Below, piece after piece: positions 15,191-23,676 of a DNA stretch of 64,000 nucleotides. The position numbers were made by a program, and so were the translations under genes. The stretch's first letter is position 1. Every line of letters starts with the position of its first letter. Location: positions 105,216 through 169,215 of the forward strand of contig NZ_DLHL01000063.1 in the NCBI RefSeq assembly GCF_002483225.1, read 5' to 3'. Source of the DNA: Gemmatimonas sp. UBA7669 (GTDB taxonomy: Bacteria > Gemmatimonadota > Gemmatimonadetes > Gemmatimonadales > Gemmatimonadaceae). Below the pieces are notes generated by a model. It was not told the origin of the DNA. It saw only the letters and a program-made list of their open reading frames with translations, and searched no databases.

Positions 15191-16728
15191 CAGAAGGGCG
15201 TGCCGCTGAAGTCGTCGTCATCACCGCCCTTCACGAGCTTGGGGCCACCATACCCGCCTCCACCACCTCCTCCATACCCACCGCCGCCATACTCCGGCGG
15301 TGGCTCACGATTGGAGAAGTTGTCGAAGCGCGTGTACTGCTTGTGGAAGAACAGTCGCGCACTGCCAATGGGACCATTGCGCTGCTTGCCGATGATGATC
15401 TCGGCACGTCCCTCCAGCGACGGATCCTTGAGGCGACCGTTCTCGTCGCGCTCTGCATACACTTCCTGACGGAAGATGAACATGATGACGTCGGCGTCCT
15501 GCTCGATGGCGCCCGACTCACGCAGGTCGGAGAGCTGCGGGCGACCCTTGTCGTCACCGGTCCGCTGTTCCGGTGCACGCGACAACTGCGAGAGCGCCAC
15601 CACCGGCACACCAAGTTCCTTGGCCAGCGCCTTGAGTCCTCGCGAGATCTGCGAGACCTCCTGCTGACGGTTCTCCACGCCGGCCGGTCCCGTCATGAGC
15701 TGCAGGTAGTCCACGATGATGAGGCCGAGGTCGTGTTCGGCCTTGAGACGGCGCGACTTGGCGCGCATGTCGAGCAACGTGATGCCCGGCGTATCGTCGA
15801 TGAAGATGGGCGCATGGCTCAGAATACCAGCGGCCTGCGCCAGACGTGGCATCGATTCGTCGAGCGCCCTACCACCTTTACGCAACGCCTGCGCATCGAT
15901 CAGCGCTTCCGCCGCCAGCATACGCTGCACCAGCGACTCCTTGCTCATTTCGAGCGAGAAGAAGGCCACCGGCACCTTGGCCGTGATGGCCGCGTGCTGC
16001 GCGATGTTGAGCGTGAACGCCGTCTTGCCCATGGACGGTCGCGCGGCCACGATGATGAGGTCGGCCGGCTGGAAGCCCGAGGTCATGTGGTCGAGCTCGG
16101 TGAAGCCCGTCGGCACGCCGGTAATGGCCTGATCGCGCTGCGCCAGGAGTTCGAGCTTCTCCATGGCCGGCCAGAGCAGTTCCTTGATGCGCGCGAATCC
16201 GCTCTTCTCCTTGCTCTGTCCCAGCGAGAAGATGCGCGATTCCGCGTTGTCCAGCAGATCCGTGGCGGTCGTGCGTCCCTCGAAGGCCTCCTGCACGATC
16301 TCGGTGCTGACCTCGATGAGTCGACGCAGCAGCGCCTTCTCCTTCACGATGCGTGCGTGGTACTCCACGTTGGCCACGGTCGGCACCGCATCGAGCAGGA
16401 AGGCGAGATACTCGCGTCCGCCCGCATGCTCCAACTCACCACGCCGTTCGAGCTCATCGGCCAGCGTGAGCGGATCCACCACGCTGCCACGCTCGGTAAT
16501 GGCCACCATGGCGCGAAACAGACGACGATGTCCCTCGCGGTAGAACATCGAGTCATCGACATGCTCGGCCGCGCGCATGATGGCGTCGGCGTCCAGCAGC
16601 ATGGCGCCCAGCACGGCCTGCTCCGCTTCCTCGGACCAGGGCGGACGGCGTTCCTTGTACGGATCGCGTGATGGGGCGGTGGCAACCACCGGTGCGGCAC
16701 CGGTGGCGGTGACGGCAAGACTGGTCAT
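15190..16728 (-). CDS. dnaB: Replicative DNA helicase DnaB
   Basis: The hexameric 5'-3' replication helicase, 512 residues. The N-terminal domain begins PPWSEEAEQAVLGAML. Walker A ARPSMGKT lies at 229-236, LIIVDYLQLM is the Walker B region, and SQLSRAPEQR follows. After the normal end near residue 475 there is a Gly/Tyr-rich linker (480-495) and then an acidic tip GGDDDDFSGTPF. That ending resembles the C-terminal tip of single-stranded DNA binding proteins, which is not usual for DnaB. The ATG at 16728 is chosen from the homology start and the 7-base gap after the glycosylase stop. Confidence 0.96.
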   Translation of the reverse strand: MTSLAVTATGAAPVVATAPSRDPYKERRPPWSEEAEQAVLGAMLLDADAIMRAAEHVDDSMFYREGHRRLFRAMVAITERGSVVDPLTLADELERRGELEHAGGREYLAFLLDAVPTVANVEYHARIVKEKALLRRLIEVSTEIVQEAFEGRTTATDLLDNAESRIFSLGQSKEKSGFARIKELLWPAMEKLELLAQRDQAITGVPTGFTELDHMTSGFQPADLIIVAARPSMGKTAFTLNIAQHAAITAKVPVAFFSLEMSKESLVQRMLAAEALIDAQALRKGGRALDESMPRLAQAAGILSHAPIFIDDTPGITLLDMRAKSRRLKAEHDLGLIIVDYLQLMTGPAGVENRQQEVSQISRGLKALAKELGVPVVALSQLSRAPEQRTGDDKGRPQLSDLRESGAIEQDADVIMFIFRQEVYAERDENGRLKDPSLEGRAEIIIGKQRNGPIGSARLFFHKQYTRFDNFSNREPPPEYGGGGYGGGGGGGYGGPKLVKGGDDDDFSGTPF

Positions 16729-16735
16729 GAACGAC

Positions 16736-17893
16736 TCACTCGAACGATCGCTGCGGTTCGGCGGCGCGTGCGGCGTCGAGCACACGACGCGCCAACTTGA
16801 CGTCTTCCCACGTGGGACGCTTCCACGCTTCATTGCGCAGCAGCGCCGCGGGATGATAGGTGACGATGAGTGGCACGCCGTGGAAGCGATGAATGCGCCC
16901 ACGCAGCGCGCCAATGGCGGTGCCGGTCTGCAGCAGGGTCTGCGCCGCGAAGCGTCCCAGCGCGAGAATGACGCGCGGACGCACCAGCTCGATCTGCCGC
17001 AGCAGATAGGGCTGACACGCGAGCACCTCGTCGGGATTCGGGTCGCGATTTCCCGGCGGACGATGCTTGAGCACGTTGTGGATGAACACGTCGTCGCGCC
17101 CCAACTGAATGGCCGCCAGAATCTTGGTGAGCAACTGACCCGCCTCACCCACGAACGGACGCCCCTGCATGTCCTCGTTGGCGCCCGGCGCTTCGCCGAC
17201 GCATAGCAACTCGGCTCGGGGATGTCCCTCGCCCGGTACCGGATTGCGCGCGGTCTTGTGCAGTCCACAGCGCTGGCATGCCGCGATATGCTGCGCAACG
17301 GCCTCGAGGGACGGCAACGCGGACACGTCGGGTGATAGGTCCTGCACACGCGCAGCGCCGGCCTCGAGACCGGCGGGCACACCCAGTGCCGCCAGCCAAT
17401 CCGGCAGAACCGCAGGCACGCCGGACAGACTCGCGGCGGAGGCCGCGGGGGATACCGGGGCCGGTGAGCTCGTACGCGCCGGGGTGGGCTGAGCCGGCAA
17501 GGACGCAGCGCCCGCATCCCCATCCGGGCGTCTCGTGCCCGCCTGTCTCAGCGTCTCACGCCAGTCCGTGCTGGACTGCGCATCGAAGCGCGCATCGGGA
17601 GCGGGTGGCGGCGGCGGCGGTGGTGCTGATTGCGCGGCAATGTCCGCATCGTCTGGAGCGGAAGGCGCCACCGGTGCAGCCGGCCGCGAGACGCGAGGCG
17701 GCTCGTCTCCCGCAGGCGCAGTGCCCCGGTTACTCCGCACCGATGCATTGGCCGCTCCCCCCCCGCGAACCCCCAACAGGCGCATCGCGTCTTCGACGGA
17801 CAGCCCATCAAGCACAAACTCGGATTCACCGAGTTCGCGACGTTGCTCCAGGTATCGACGAAGGCGATCTCGGGCGTCCACGCGTGGCGACAA
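16736..17893 (-). CDS. Family 4 type uracil-DNA glycosylase
   Basis: A 385-residue protein whose C-terminal 190 residues are a Fe-S uracil-DNA glycosylase, removing uracil from DNA. Motif 1 is GEAPGANEDMQGRPFVGEAG (233-252) and motif 2 is YHPAALLRN (346-354). Cluster residues are C206 and C209 (CQRC) and C293. The fourth position, usually Cys in the NVVKCRPPGNR segment, is H277 here. The first ~165 residues are a helical start followed by a Pro/Ala-rich, probably disordered linker including seven consecutive prolines. Fusion of this linker is seen in DnaE/DnaX-associated family members. It begins the UDG-dnaB-radA run. Confidence 0.9.
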   Translation of the reverse strand: MSPRVDARDRLRRYLEQRRELGESEFVLDGLSVEDAMRLLGVRGGGAANASVRSNRGTAPAGDEPPRVSRPAAPVAPSAPDDADIAAQSAPPPPPPPAPDARFDAQSSTDWRETLRQAGTRRPDGDAGAASLPAQPTPARTSSPAPVSPAASAASLSGVPAVLPDWLAALGVPAGLEAGAARVQDLSPDVSALPSLEAVAQHIAACQRCGLHKTARNPVPGEGHPRAELLCVGEAPGANEDMQGRPFVGEAGQLLTKILAAIQLGRDDVFIHNVLKHRPPGNRDPNPDEVLACQPYLLRQIELVRPRVILALGRFAAQTLLQTGTAIGALRGRIHRFHGVPLIVTYHPAALLRNEAWKRPTWEDVKLARRVLDAARAAEPQRSFE

Positions 17894-17928
17894 TCACGAA
17901 GGGAGGTGGGGGCGACACACAGGGGGGA

Positions 17929-17972
17929 AGAAACGGCGCCGCGCCGGGACCGAAGTCGCGGCGCGGCGCGAG
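17929..17972 (-). terminator. Rho-independent terminator after rpoZ
   Basis: GCGCCGCGCC (17936-17945) pairs perfectly with 17960-17969 across a 14-base loop. The minus-strand tail is GTTTCTTCC. It ends the pepA-plug-yicC-gmk-rpoZ run and isolates it from the glycosylase gene. Confidence 0.75.
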
Positions 17973-18030
17973 TGCCGAACACTCGGCTCGCGGCAACCAG
18001 CACCTTGGCGCTGGTCGCCGCAGCCGCCGG

Positions 18031-18237
18031 TCAGGCCGAGCGACGCCGCGGCACGACCTTGTAGTCGATCTCCCCGGACGACAGCTCCTCGAGGGCGCGC
18101 GTGGTGAGCTTCTTCTCGTGCAGCGAACGATCACGGGGGAACTCGTTCAGCACCCGCGCAAACTTGGCCGCGATGAGCACGCTGAGGTACTTGTTGGCCG
18201 CGTGCTTGGTAACGTCGGTCGGTGTGAAAACCTGCAT
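18031..18237 (-). CDS. rpoZ: DNA-directed RNA polymerase omega subunit
   Basis: A 68-residue omega subunit, which wraps the beta-prime C-terminus and aids polymerase assembly. The N-terminal segment VTKHAANKYLSVLIAAKFARVLNEF carries the conserved helix with the AAKFAR core. The ALEELSSGEIDYKVV stretch is the family's second conserved element. The sequence is short but within the bacterial range. The ATG at 18237 overlaps the gmk stop by one base, giving the gmk-rpoZ pair found widely across bacteria. That neighbourhood strongly supports the call. Confidence 0.93.
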   Translation of the reverse strand: MQVFTPTDVTKHAANKYLSVLIAAKFARVLNEFPRDRSLHEKKLTTRALEELSSGEIDYKVVPRRRSA

Positions 18238-18884
18238 CAGTCGCCCTGGCTGAAGTCGTGAATTTCCTGCTCGAGTTGTGCGATCAGTGCCTCCACCTGC
18301 GCCTCCACGGCATGCACCCGATCGTGGCGCAGTCCTTCGGCGTCGATGATCGCACTCACCTGCTCCACGGCCCGCTCGAGATCGTCGTTCACCACCACGT
18401 AGTGATAGCGACCGACTTCTCCCAACTCGGCCCGCGCGTTGCGCAAACGCACCAGCAACTTCTCCCGATCCTCACTCTTGCGCGCGGTCAGGCGGGACTT
18501 GAGTACCTCACCCGACGGCGGCAGGACAAAGATCAGCACCGTGTCGGGAAACGCCGCGTGGAACTGCCGCGCACCCTGCACATCGATGTCCATCAACACG
18601 TGGCGGCCCGTTCCCAGCACCCGCTCGACCTCCGAGCGCAGGGTGCCGTAGTGCTGACCGTGCACCTCCGCCCACTCGGCGAAGTCGCCGCGCGATACGC
18701 CATCGAGGAAGGCGTCGCGCGACAGGAACCGGTAGTCCCGGCCGTCCACCTCGCCCTCGCGTGGTGCACGCGTCGTGCAACTCACAGAATAACCCAAATC
18801 ACTCCGCCGCTCCAGCAGACGACGAGCGATCGTGGTTTTCCCACCGCCACTTGGGGCGGACAAAATGACCGGAAAAGAGCTCAC
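18237..18884 (-). CDS. gmk: Guanylate kinase
   Basis: A 215-residue kinase phosphorylating GMP to GDP. The P-loop is SAPSGGGKTT at residues 9-18. The GMP-binding segments are SCTTRAPREGEVDGRDYRF and VLMDIDVQGARQF. The C-terminal lid region with ERAVEQVSAIIDAE is normal. The start is GTG at 18884. It overlaps the yicC stop by four bases (GTGA), and its own stop overlaps rpoZ. The yicC-gmk-rpoZ order is a conserved bacterial cluster. Confidence 0.96.
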   Translation of the reverse strand: MSSFPVILSAPSGGGKTTIARRLLERRSDLGYSVSCTTRAPREGEVDGRDYRFLSRDAFLDGVSRGDFAEWAEVHGQHYGTLRSEVERVLGTGRHVLMDIDVQGARQFHAAFPDTVLIFVLPPSGEVLKSRLTARKSEDREKLLVRLRNARAELGEVGRYHYVVVNDDLERAVEQVSAIIDAEGLRHDRVHAVEAQVEALIAQLEQEIHDFSQGD

Positions 18885-19756
18885 TCGAGGTTCTCGACCT
18901 GTTCGCGGATGCGTTCCAACTCCTCCTTGAGCCCCACGACCTCATGGAGAATGGCCGCATCTGCAGCCTTGCTGCCCGTCGTGTTCACCTCGCGCAGCAT
19001 TTCCTGCAACAGAAATCCCAGACGCTTGCCCACCGGTTCGCCGGCCTGGTCCTCCAGTGTGGCGCGAAACGCGGTCACATGCGATCGGAAGCGGTCCAAC
19101 TCCTCGGCCACATCCATCCGGTCCGCCAGAATCGCAATCTCCTGCGCCAGTCGGGCCTCATCGACCTGCAAGCCGTCGGTCAACTCCTTGACCGCCAGAC
19201 GCAGACGGTCGCGGTGAGCGATGAGGCGCTCCGGGGCCCGCTCGGCGATGCGTTGCATGGCCTGCTCCATGAGGGCCAGGCGCTCGTGCAGCACCGCCGC
19301 AAGGCGCAGCCCTTCCTCGCTGCGGGACCTGGCCAACCCATCAAGCGCCCGGTCGACAATGGCCAGCAACTCCGCGGACGTGCCGCTGGTGTCGTCTTCA
19401 CGCGGCGCGGCGAGCACGTCGGGCATGCGCAACACCGTGGCGAGGTCCACTCCACCACTCAAGGCATGGCGCGTGAGCAGGGTGCGCAACTGATCAACGG
19501 CCGCGGCAAAGCGGGCTTCGTCGACACCGAGCGCGCTTTCCGTCGTGCGTTCACTGCGCGCGGTCAGCGTGACATGACCGCGGCTCACCTTGAGCCGCAT
19601 GGCTTCGCGCACGTCCGCTTCCCATCGGCCAAAGGCTCCGGGCAGCTTGATGCTCGGTGAGAAGAAGCGGTGGTTCACCGTGCGCACGTCCACGTGCACG
19701 CGCAGGGCGCCCACGGTGCCTTCGGCCTGGCCGTAGCCGGTCATGGAGCGAATCAT
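18881..19756 (-). CDS. YicC/YloC family endoribonuclease
   Basis: A 291-residue member of the YicC family. E. coli YicC has been shown to be an endoribonuclease acting on small RNA. The family N-terminus MIRSMTGYGQAE and the next block VRTVNHRFF are intact. The C-terminal DUF1732-type block reads FLLQEMLREVNTTGSKAADAAI and ends KEELERIREQVENLE. A long helical middle is predicted from composition. It is coupled to gmk by a four-base overlap and starts 23 bases after the TonB-plug gene. Confidence 0.93.
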   Translation of the reverse strand: MIRSMTGYGQAEGTVGALRVHVDVRTVNHRFFSPSIKLPGAFGRWEADVREAMRLKVSRGHVTLTARSERTTESALGVDEARFAAAVDQLRTLLTRHALSGGVDLATVLRMPDVLAAPREDDTSGTSAELLAIVDRALDGLARSRSEEGLRLAAVLHERLALMEQAMQRIAERAPERLIAHRDRLRLAVKELTDGLQVDEARLAQEIAILADRMDVAEELDRFRSHVTAFRATLEDQAGEPVGKRLGFLLQEMLREVNTTGSKAADAAILHEVVGLKEELERIREQVENLE

Positions 19757-19779
19757 CGCTGCAAGCTAGGCAGGCCGGG

Positions 19780-21711
19780 TCAATTCCAGAACTCCCAGCG
19801 CACGCCATACATCTGCACGGCCGACGGCATGGTGATGCCGCGGATCTGCTCGTACTGGCCGCCTGTCAGGTTGCGGTACTGGTAGAACAGGATGGCGCGT
19901 TGAATGCGGAGCTCCAGCATCCCGGTGACCACCTGGGCCGGCTCGGTGACGCGCAGATCGAGGCCTTCGTCGTTTTCGCCGTAGAAGAACGGCACCCCGC
20001 CACGTCGATCGTAAATGAGTCGCGTGTTGACGCTGAACTCACCCTTGGGGAAGCGGCTCAGCCAGTCGCTGATGAGTGCCAACTCCACGCGCACGTGCGT
20101 TTGCGGCGTGGTGAACTGGGCCTTGTCCCAGCGAATGGTCTGCACGTCGAGGCGCAGATCCTTGTACAAGCGGCCACGCGCGTTGACCAGCACACCGGTT
20201 GATGCGGCGTTGGCCAGCACCCGGGCCGGCGCACCCACGAGCACCAGATTGTCGAATTGCGTGGCGTCTTCGCGCACCAGACCGCCACCCACCCACAACT
20301 GGCCAATCCGCACAGCGCCCTCGGCGCGCAGTGCGCTGGACTGTGGTCGGCCCGTGGTGTCGTCGGGCGATCGCGTGCTGTGCGCCGCCGAAAGCTGCAG
20401 CCACGGGAATGGCCGGGCACGCAGCCGGAGGTCGGTGCGATCGGTGCTGTCGCGCCCATTGCGCTCCGCATACGCCGAAGCGTCGAAGATGCGCCAGGTG
20501 GCACCTACGCGCAGCGCGGGCGCATGCCGCAGTGCACCGTCCATGGGGCGCGCACGATGCGTGTATGACGCGTTCCACCATGAAGCGCGGTACCCAACCG
20601 CCACCAGGTGCTGCGTCTGTGAGCGTAGCGTGTCCAGCGAGACCACAGTGGTGTCGGTCTCCGTTGAATCGGCGCCGTCCTCCCCTCCTGCCGATCCGTC
20701 ATCCGACGACGTGGCGCCACTATCGCCCTGCATGCGCACGCGCAGCGCACCGCTGACGGCCTGCGCCCAGAAGCCCCGCAACGTGTCGCCGTAACCCACG
20801 CGCACATAGCCTTCGCGGCGCTGGCCCTTGTAGGACGGCAGACTGTCGAAGTCTTCGCGCGGTGTGTGCGAGTCGCGTTCGCGCGCCACGTTGCTGCCGT
20901 AGGCGTCCACGCTCCACTTGTTGCGCGCCCATCCGAAACGACCGCTGAACGACTGCACACTGCCGTCGCTTCGCAACTGTGTGGTCTGTCCGGCTGGTGC
21001 GCCAAATGCGGAGACGCGACCGGTCTGCGTGGCGACCTGCTGCCCGCCCAGTTGCAGCATGAGACCGTTGCGCCAGCGTCGGGCAAACAGCCCGCGGAAG
21101 CCGTTGGTGTTGAGGTCACCCGTGAAGATGTCGACGCGGGTGAACGGCGTCGTTTTCACGACTGAGGCCGTGCGCATCCACACGCGCACTTCACTGGGCG
21201 CGCGCTCGATCACGATCTCGTCGTACGCCCACAGCTGGATGTCGGTGAGATCCACCGCACCGCCATTGCGCACGTCGATGGCATCGACTTCCAGGCCATC
21301 GATGAAGAGACGAACGCGACGGGCATCGCCCAGGTAGGTGGCCACGTGCAGGCCGGCCATCCAGCCACTGCGAAAGGTGCTGACACCCGGCACACGATCG
21401 AGCAGATCGGCGAGGTTTACCGCCCCACTCGACAGAATCTCGCGCCCTGTGAAGCGCAGACGCTCCTCGGTCTCGCGCATCGGCGTTTCGTAACGCGTCA
21501 ACGGCGACTTGATGGAGTCCGCAAGAATGGCCTGCCGCACACTGTCGGTGCGTGCGAGGATGCGCGCGCGCACGATGGAATCGGCCACCGCCGCACTGTC
21601 AGCCGGTGGACGCGGGGGCGTCTGCCCCTGCGCATGGGCCGTACTTCGGGCAGCGCCGGCCATCGTCACCAGAGCGACGAGAGCCAGCGCGCGGGTCCGC
21701 CATGACGTCAA
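19780..21711 (-). CDS. TonB-dependent receptor plug-domain outer membrane protein
   Basis: A 643-residue outer membrane protein. A signal peptide (cleavage after TAHA near residue 27) is followed by a charged helical stretch. A plug domain with SSGAVNLADLLDRVPGVST, FIDGLEV and IQLWAYDEIVIERAPSEV comes next, then about 420 residues of alternating strands ending in aromatic W-E-F-W-N. Full TonB receptors usually exceed 650-700 residues, so this is a short barrel. An acidic low-complexity loop (SDDGSAGGEDGADSTETD) lies near the middle. The start is TTG at 21711, overlapping the pepA stop (TTGA). The substrate is unknown. Its place between pepA and yicC is unusual. Confidence 0.8.
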   Translation of the reverse strand: MTSWRTRALALVALVTMAGAARSTAHAQGQTPPRPPADSAAVADSIVRARILARTDSVRQAILADSIKSPLTRYETPMRETEERLRFTGREILSSGAVNLADLLDRVPGVSTFRSGWMAGLHVATYLGDARRVRLFIDGLEVDAIDVRNGGAVDLTDIQLWAYDEIVIERAPSEVRVWMRTASVVKTTPFTRVDIFTGDLNTNGFRGLFARRWRNGLMLQLGGQQVATQTGRVSAFGAPAGQTTQLRSDGSVQSFSGRFGWARNKWSVDAYGSNVARERDSHTPREDFDSLPSYKGQRREGYVRVGYGDTLRGFWAQAVSGALRVRMQGDSGATSSDDGSAGGEDGADSTETDTTVVSLDTLRSQTQHLVAVGYRASWWNASYTHRARPMDGALRHAPALRVGATWRIFDASAYAERNGRDSTDRTDLRLRARPFPWLQLSAAHSTRSPDDTTGRPQSSALRAEGAVRIGQLWVGGGLVREDATQFDNLVLVGAPARVLANAASTGVLVNARGRLYKDLRLDVQTIRWDKAQFTTPQTHVRVELALISDWLSRFPKGEFSVNTRLIYDRRGGVPFFYGENDEGLDLRVTEPAQVVTGMLELRIQRAILFYQYRNLTGGQYEQIRGITMPSAVQMYGVRWEFWN

Positions 21712-23204
21712 GACACCCGGGCCCGGACGAATTCAACAAAGGTGCCCACCGGCGTACCGGTTGGGCCCCGCGGAATCCAACCCAGATCGGCCTGCGAGTA
21801 GGCCGTGCCGGCCACGTCGAGATGCACCCAGGGGAATCCGTCCACGAACTCCTGCAGGAACAGCGCCGCCGTGATGGAGCCGGCGGCGCGGCCACCCGTG
21901 TTCTTCACATCGGCCACGTCGGACTTGATCTGCTCGCGGTAGTCATCCCACATGGGTAGCGCCCAACCCGGCTCACCAGCGGCCTCACCGGCCGCCAGGA
22001 CTTCGTCCACCACTGCCTGCTCCGGCCCGAATACCCCCACGGCATTGTGGCCCAGGCCAATCACGATGGCCCCGGTGAGTGTGGCCGCGTCGATGGCCAC
22101 CGCCGGATTGAAGCGCCGGGCGTACACGAGCAGGTCGGCCAGGACGAGACGGCCCTCTGCGTCGGTGTTGATGATTTCGATGGTCTTGCCGTTGGACGCA
22201 CGCACCACGTCGCCCGGCTTCACCGCTTCTCCGCTTGGCATGTTGGTGGTAGACCCCACAATGCCCACCACGTTCACCGGCAGCTGCATCCGACCGATGG
22301 CTTCCATGGCGCCCATCACACCGCCAGCGCCCGACATGTCGAACTTCATCCACTCCATCTCGGGAGCGGGCTTGATGGAGATGCCGCCCGTGTCGAAGCA
22401 CAGCCCCTTGCCGATGAGCACGACCGGCTGCTGATCGGCCGGGCCACCGCGGTGCTCCAGCACCACGAGGCGCGGCTCCTGCGACGTACCCTGCGCGACC
22501 GACAGGAACGAGCCCATGCCCGCGTCGGCCATGTCGGATCGGCCCATGACCGTGAGATGCATGCCGTGTCGCGAGGCAATGTCGCGGCCGACTTCCACGA
22601 ACGTTTCCGGTGTGCAGTAATTGCCCGGCATCTGTCCGAGCCTCTTGGCCAGGTCCTGTCCGGCGGCCAGCGCCTCGCCGGCGGCCAGGGCGCGGCGCGC
22701 GTCGTCGGTATCAGCGGTCAGCAGCACCACGCGCTCCACGCGAGCGCGCCGATCCTTTTCCGCCGGTGGCGTGAGCAACTCTGCGTACTGCCAGGACCCG
22801 GCGGCGGCGCCAATGGCCAGGCCTTCAATGGCGGCCACGTCACCTTCACTACCGGGTATCCAGCAAGTCATCTCGGGCACGCCCAACTTGTTGACCGCAC
22901 GCGCGGCCACGGCGGCTGCGCGGCGCGCCACGCTTCGGCTCAGCGGCGCCGCACCGCGTCCCACCAGCAGCACGCGCTGCACCCCCGTGTCGCCGCCGGC
23001 AAGCAGCAGCGTTTCATCCCGTCCGCCGCGAAAGTCCCGACGCGTCAGACTGCGCGACAGCGTGCCATGCAGCTGGGTATCAAGTGGCTCGAGGACGGAC
23101 TGCCACGACGCGTTCCACGACACATCGGATGGCAGCACAATCGCCAGCAGCGATGTCTCGAGCGACGCCGCAGCGGCGTGGGTAAGCGAGAAGGAAAGCG
23201 GCAT
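21708..23204 (-). CDS. pepA: Leucyl aminopeptidase (M17 family)
   Basis: A 498-residue two-metal aminopeptidase that trims N-terminal residues in the cytoplasm. The variable N-terminal domain runs to about residue 170. The catalytic domain has the metal and substrate segment VLIGKGLCFDTGGISIKP and the family signature NTDAEGRLVLAD. It ends with a hexamer-type C-terminal region carrying the WVHLDVAGTAY motif. Length is standard. It starts downstream of the tRNA-Asn terminator and is coupled to the plug protein by a four-base overlap. Confidence 0.95.
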   Translation of the reverse strand: MPLSFSLTHAAAASLETSLLAIVLPSDVSWNASWQSVLEPLDTQLHGTLSRSLTRRDFRGGRDETLLLAGGDTGVQRVLLVGRGAAPLSRSVARRAAAVAARAVNKLGVPEMTCWIPGSEGDVAAIEGLAIGAAAGSWQYAELLTPPAEKDRRARVERVVLLTADTDDARRALAAGEALAAGQDLAKRLGQMPGNYCTPETFVEVGRDIASRHGMHLTVMGRSDMADAGMGSFLSVAQGTSQEPRLVVLEHRGGPADQQPVVLIGKGLCFDTGGISIKPAPEMEWMKFDMSGAGGVMGAMEAIGRMQLPVNVVGIVGSTTNMPSGEAVKPGDVVRASNGKTIEIINTDAEGRLVLADLLVYARRFNPAVAIDAATLTGAIVIGLGHNAVGVFGPEQAVVDEVLAAGEAAGEPGWALPMWDDYREQIKSDVADVKNTGGRAAGSITAALFLQEFVDGFPWVHLDVAGTAYSQADLGWIPRGPTGTPVGTFVEFVRARVS

Positions 23205-23264
23205 GACGGAGCCAGAGTCGAAAATTCGGAGACGCCGGCACCAGCCGGCGCGCAGGAAACGCGG

Positions 23265-23312
23265 AAGCTAATGCACAAGGCCCGGCACCGCAGCGCGGTA
23301 CCGGGCCTTGAG
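23265..23312 (-). terminator. Terminator after tRNA-Asn
   Basis: AAGGCCCGGCACCGC (23277-23291) pairs with 23295-23309 with one mismatch and a three-base loop. On the minus strand it follows the tRNA-Asn directly. The tail (GTGCATTAGCTT) is only moderately T-rich. Confidence 0.7.
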
Positions 23313-23315
23313 AAG

Positions 23316-23387
<72 letters not shown>

Positions 23388-23505
23388 TCAGAAACCGATG
23401 CAGTCCACCAACCGGACGCGCATGGGTTTGCCGCTGTAACGCACCACCCTGCGCAAGCGTTGGTCACCCTCGGTGACTCGTCTCACACATGGCCCCCCAA
23501 CGGCA

Positions 23506-23589
23506 TGCCCAGAGTGGGGGTCGAACCCACAAGACCTTGCGGTCGGAGGATTTTGAGTCCTCTGCGTCTGCCAATTCCGCCATCCGGGC
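23506..23589 (-). tRNA. tRNA-Leu (CAA)
   Basis: An 84-nt class II tRNA with a long variable arm. The acceptor GCCCGGA pairs with TCTGGGC. The anticodon stem GAGGA/TCCTC encloses CTCAAAA with anticodon CAA. The variable arm is CGACCGCAAGGTCT, and the T loop is TTCGACC. The discriminator is A and CCA is not encoded. Confidence 0.94.
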
Positions 23590-23611
23590 TCGCGCCAGGT
23601 ACGGCGCACCA

Positions 23612-23664
23612 CCAAGTGTACACGAACGGGGCAGCGCCCGCTACCGCCGGCCTGCCCCGTTCCG
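23612..23664 (-). terminator. Hairpin after the Spy-like gene
   Basis: GAACGGGGCAG (23624-23634) pairs perfectly with 23652-23662 across a 17-base loop. The tail on the minus strand is not T-rich (GTGTACACTTGG), so it is a terminator-like hairpin rather than a textbook terminator. It separates the sigma factor operon from tRNA-Leu. Confidence 0.5.
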
Positions 23665-23676
23665 TTCAGTCCATGC

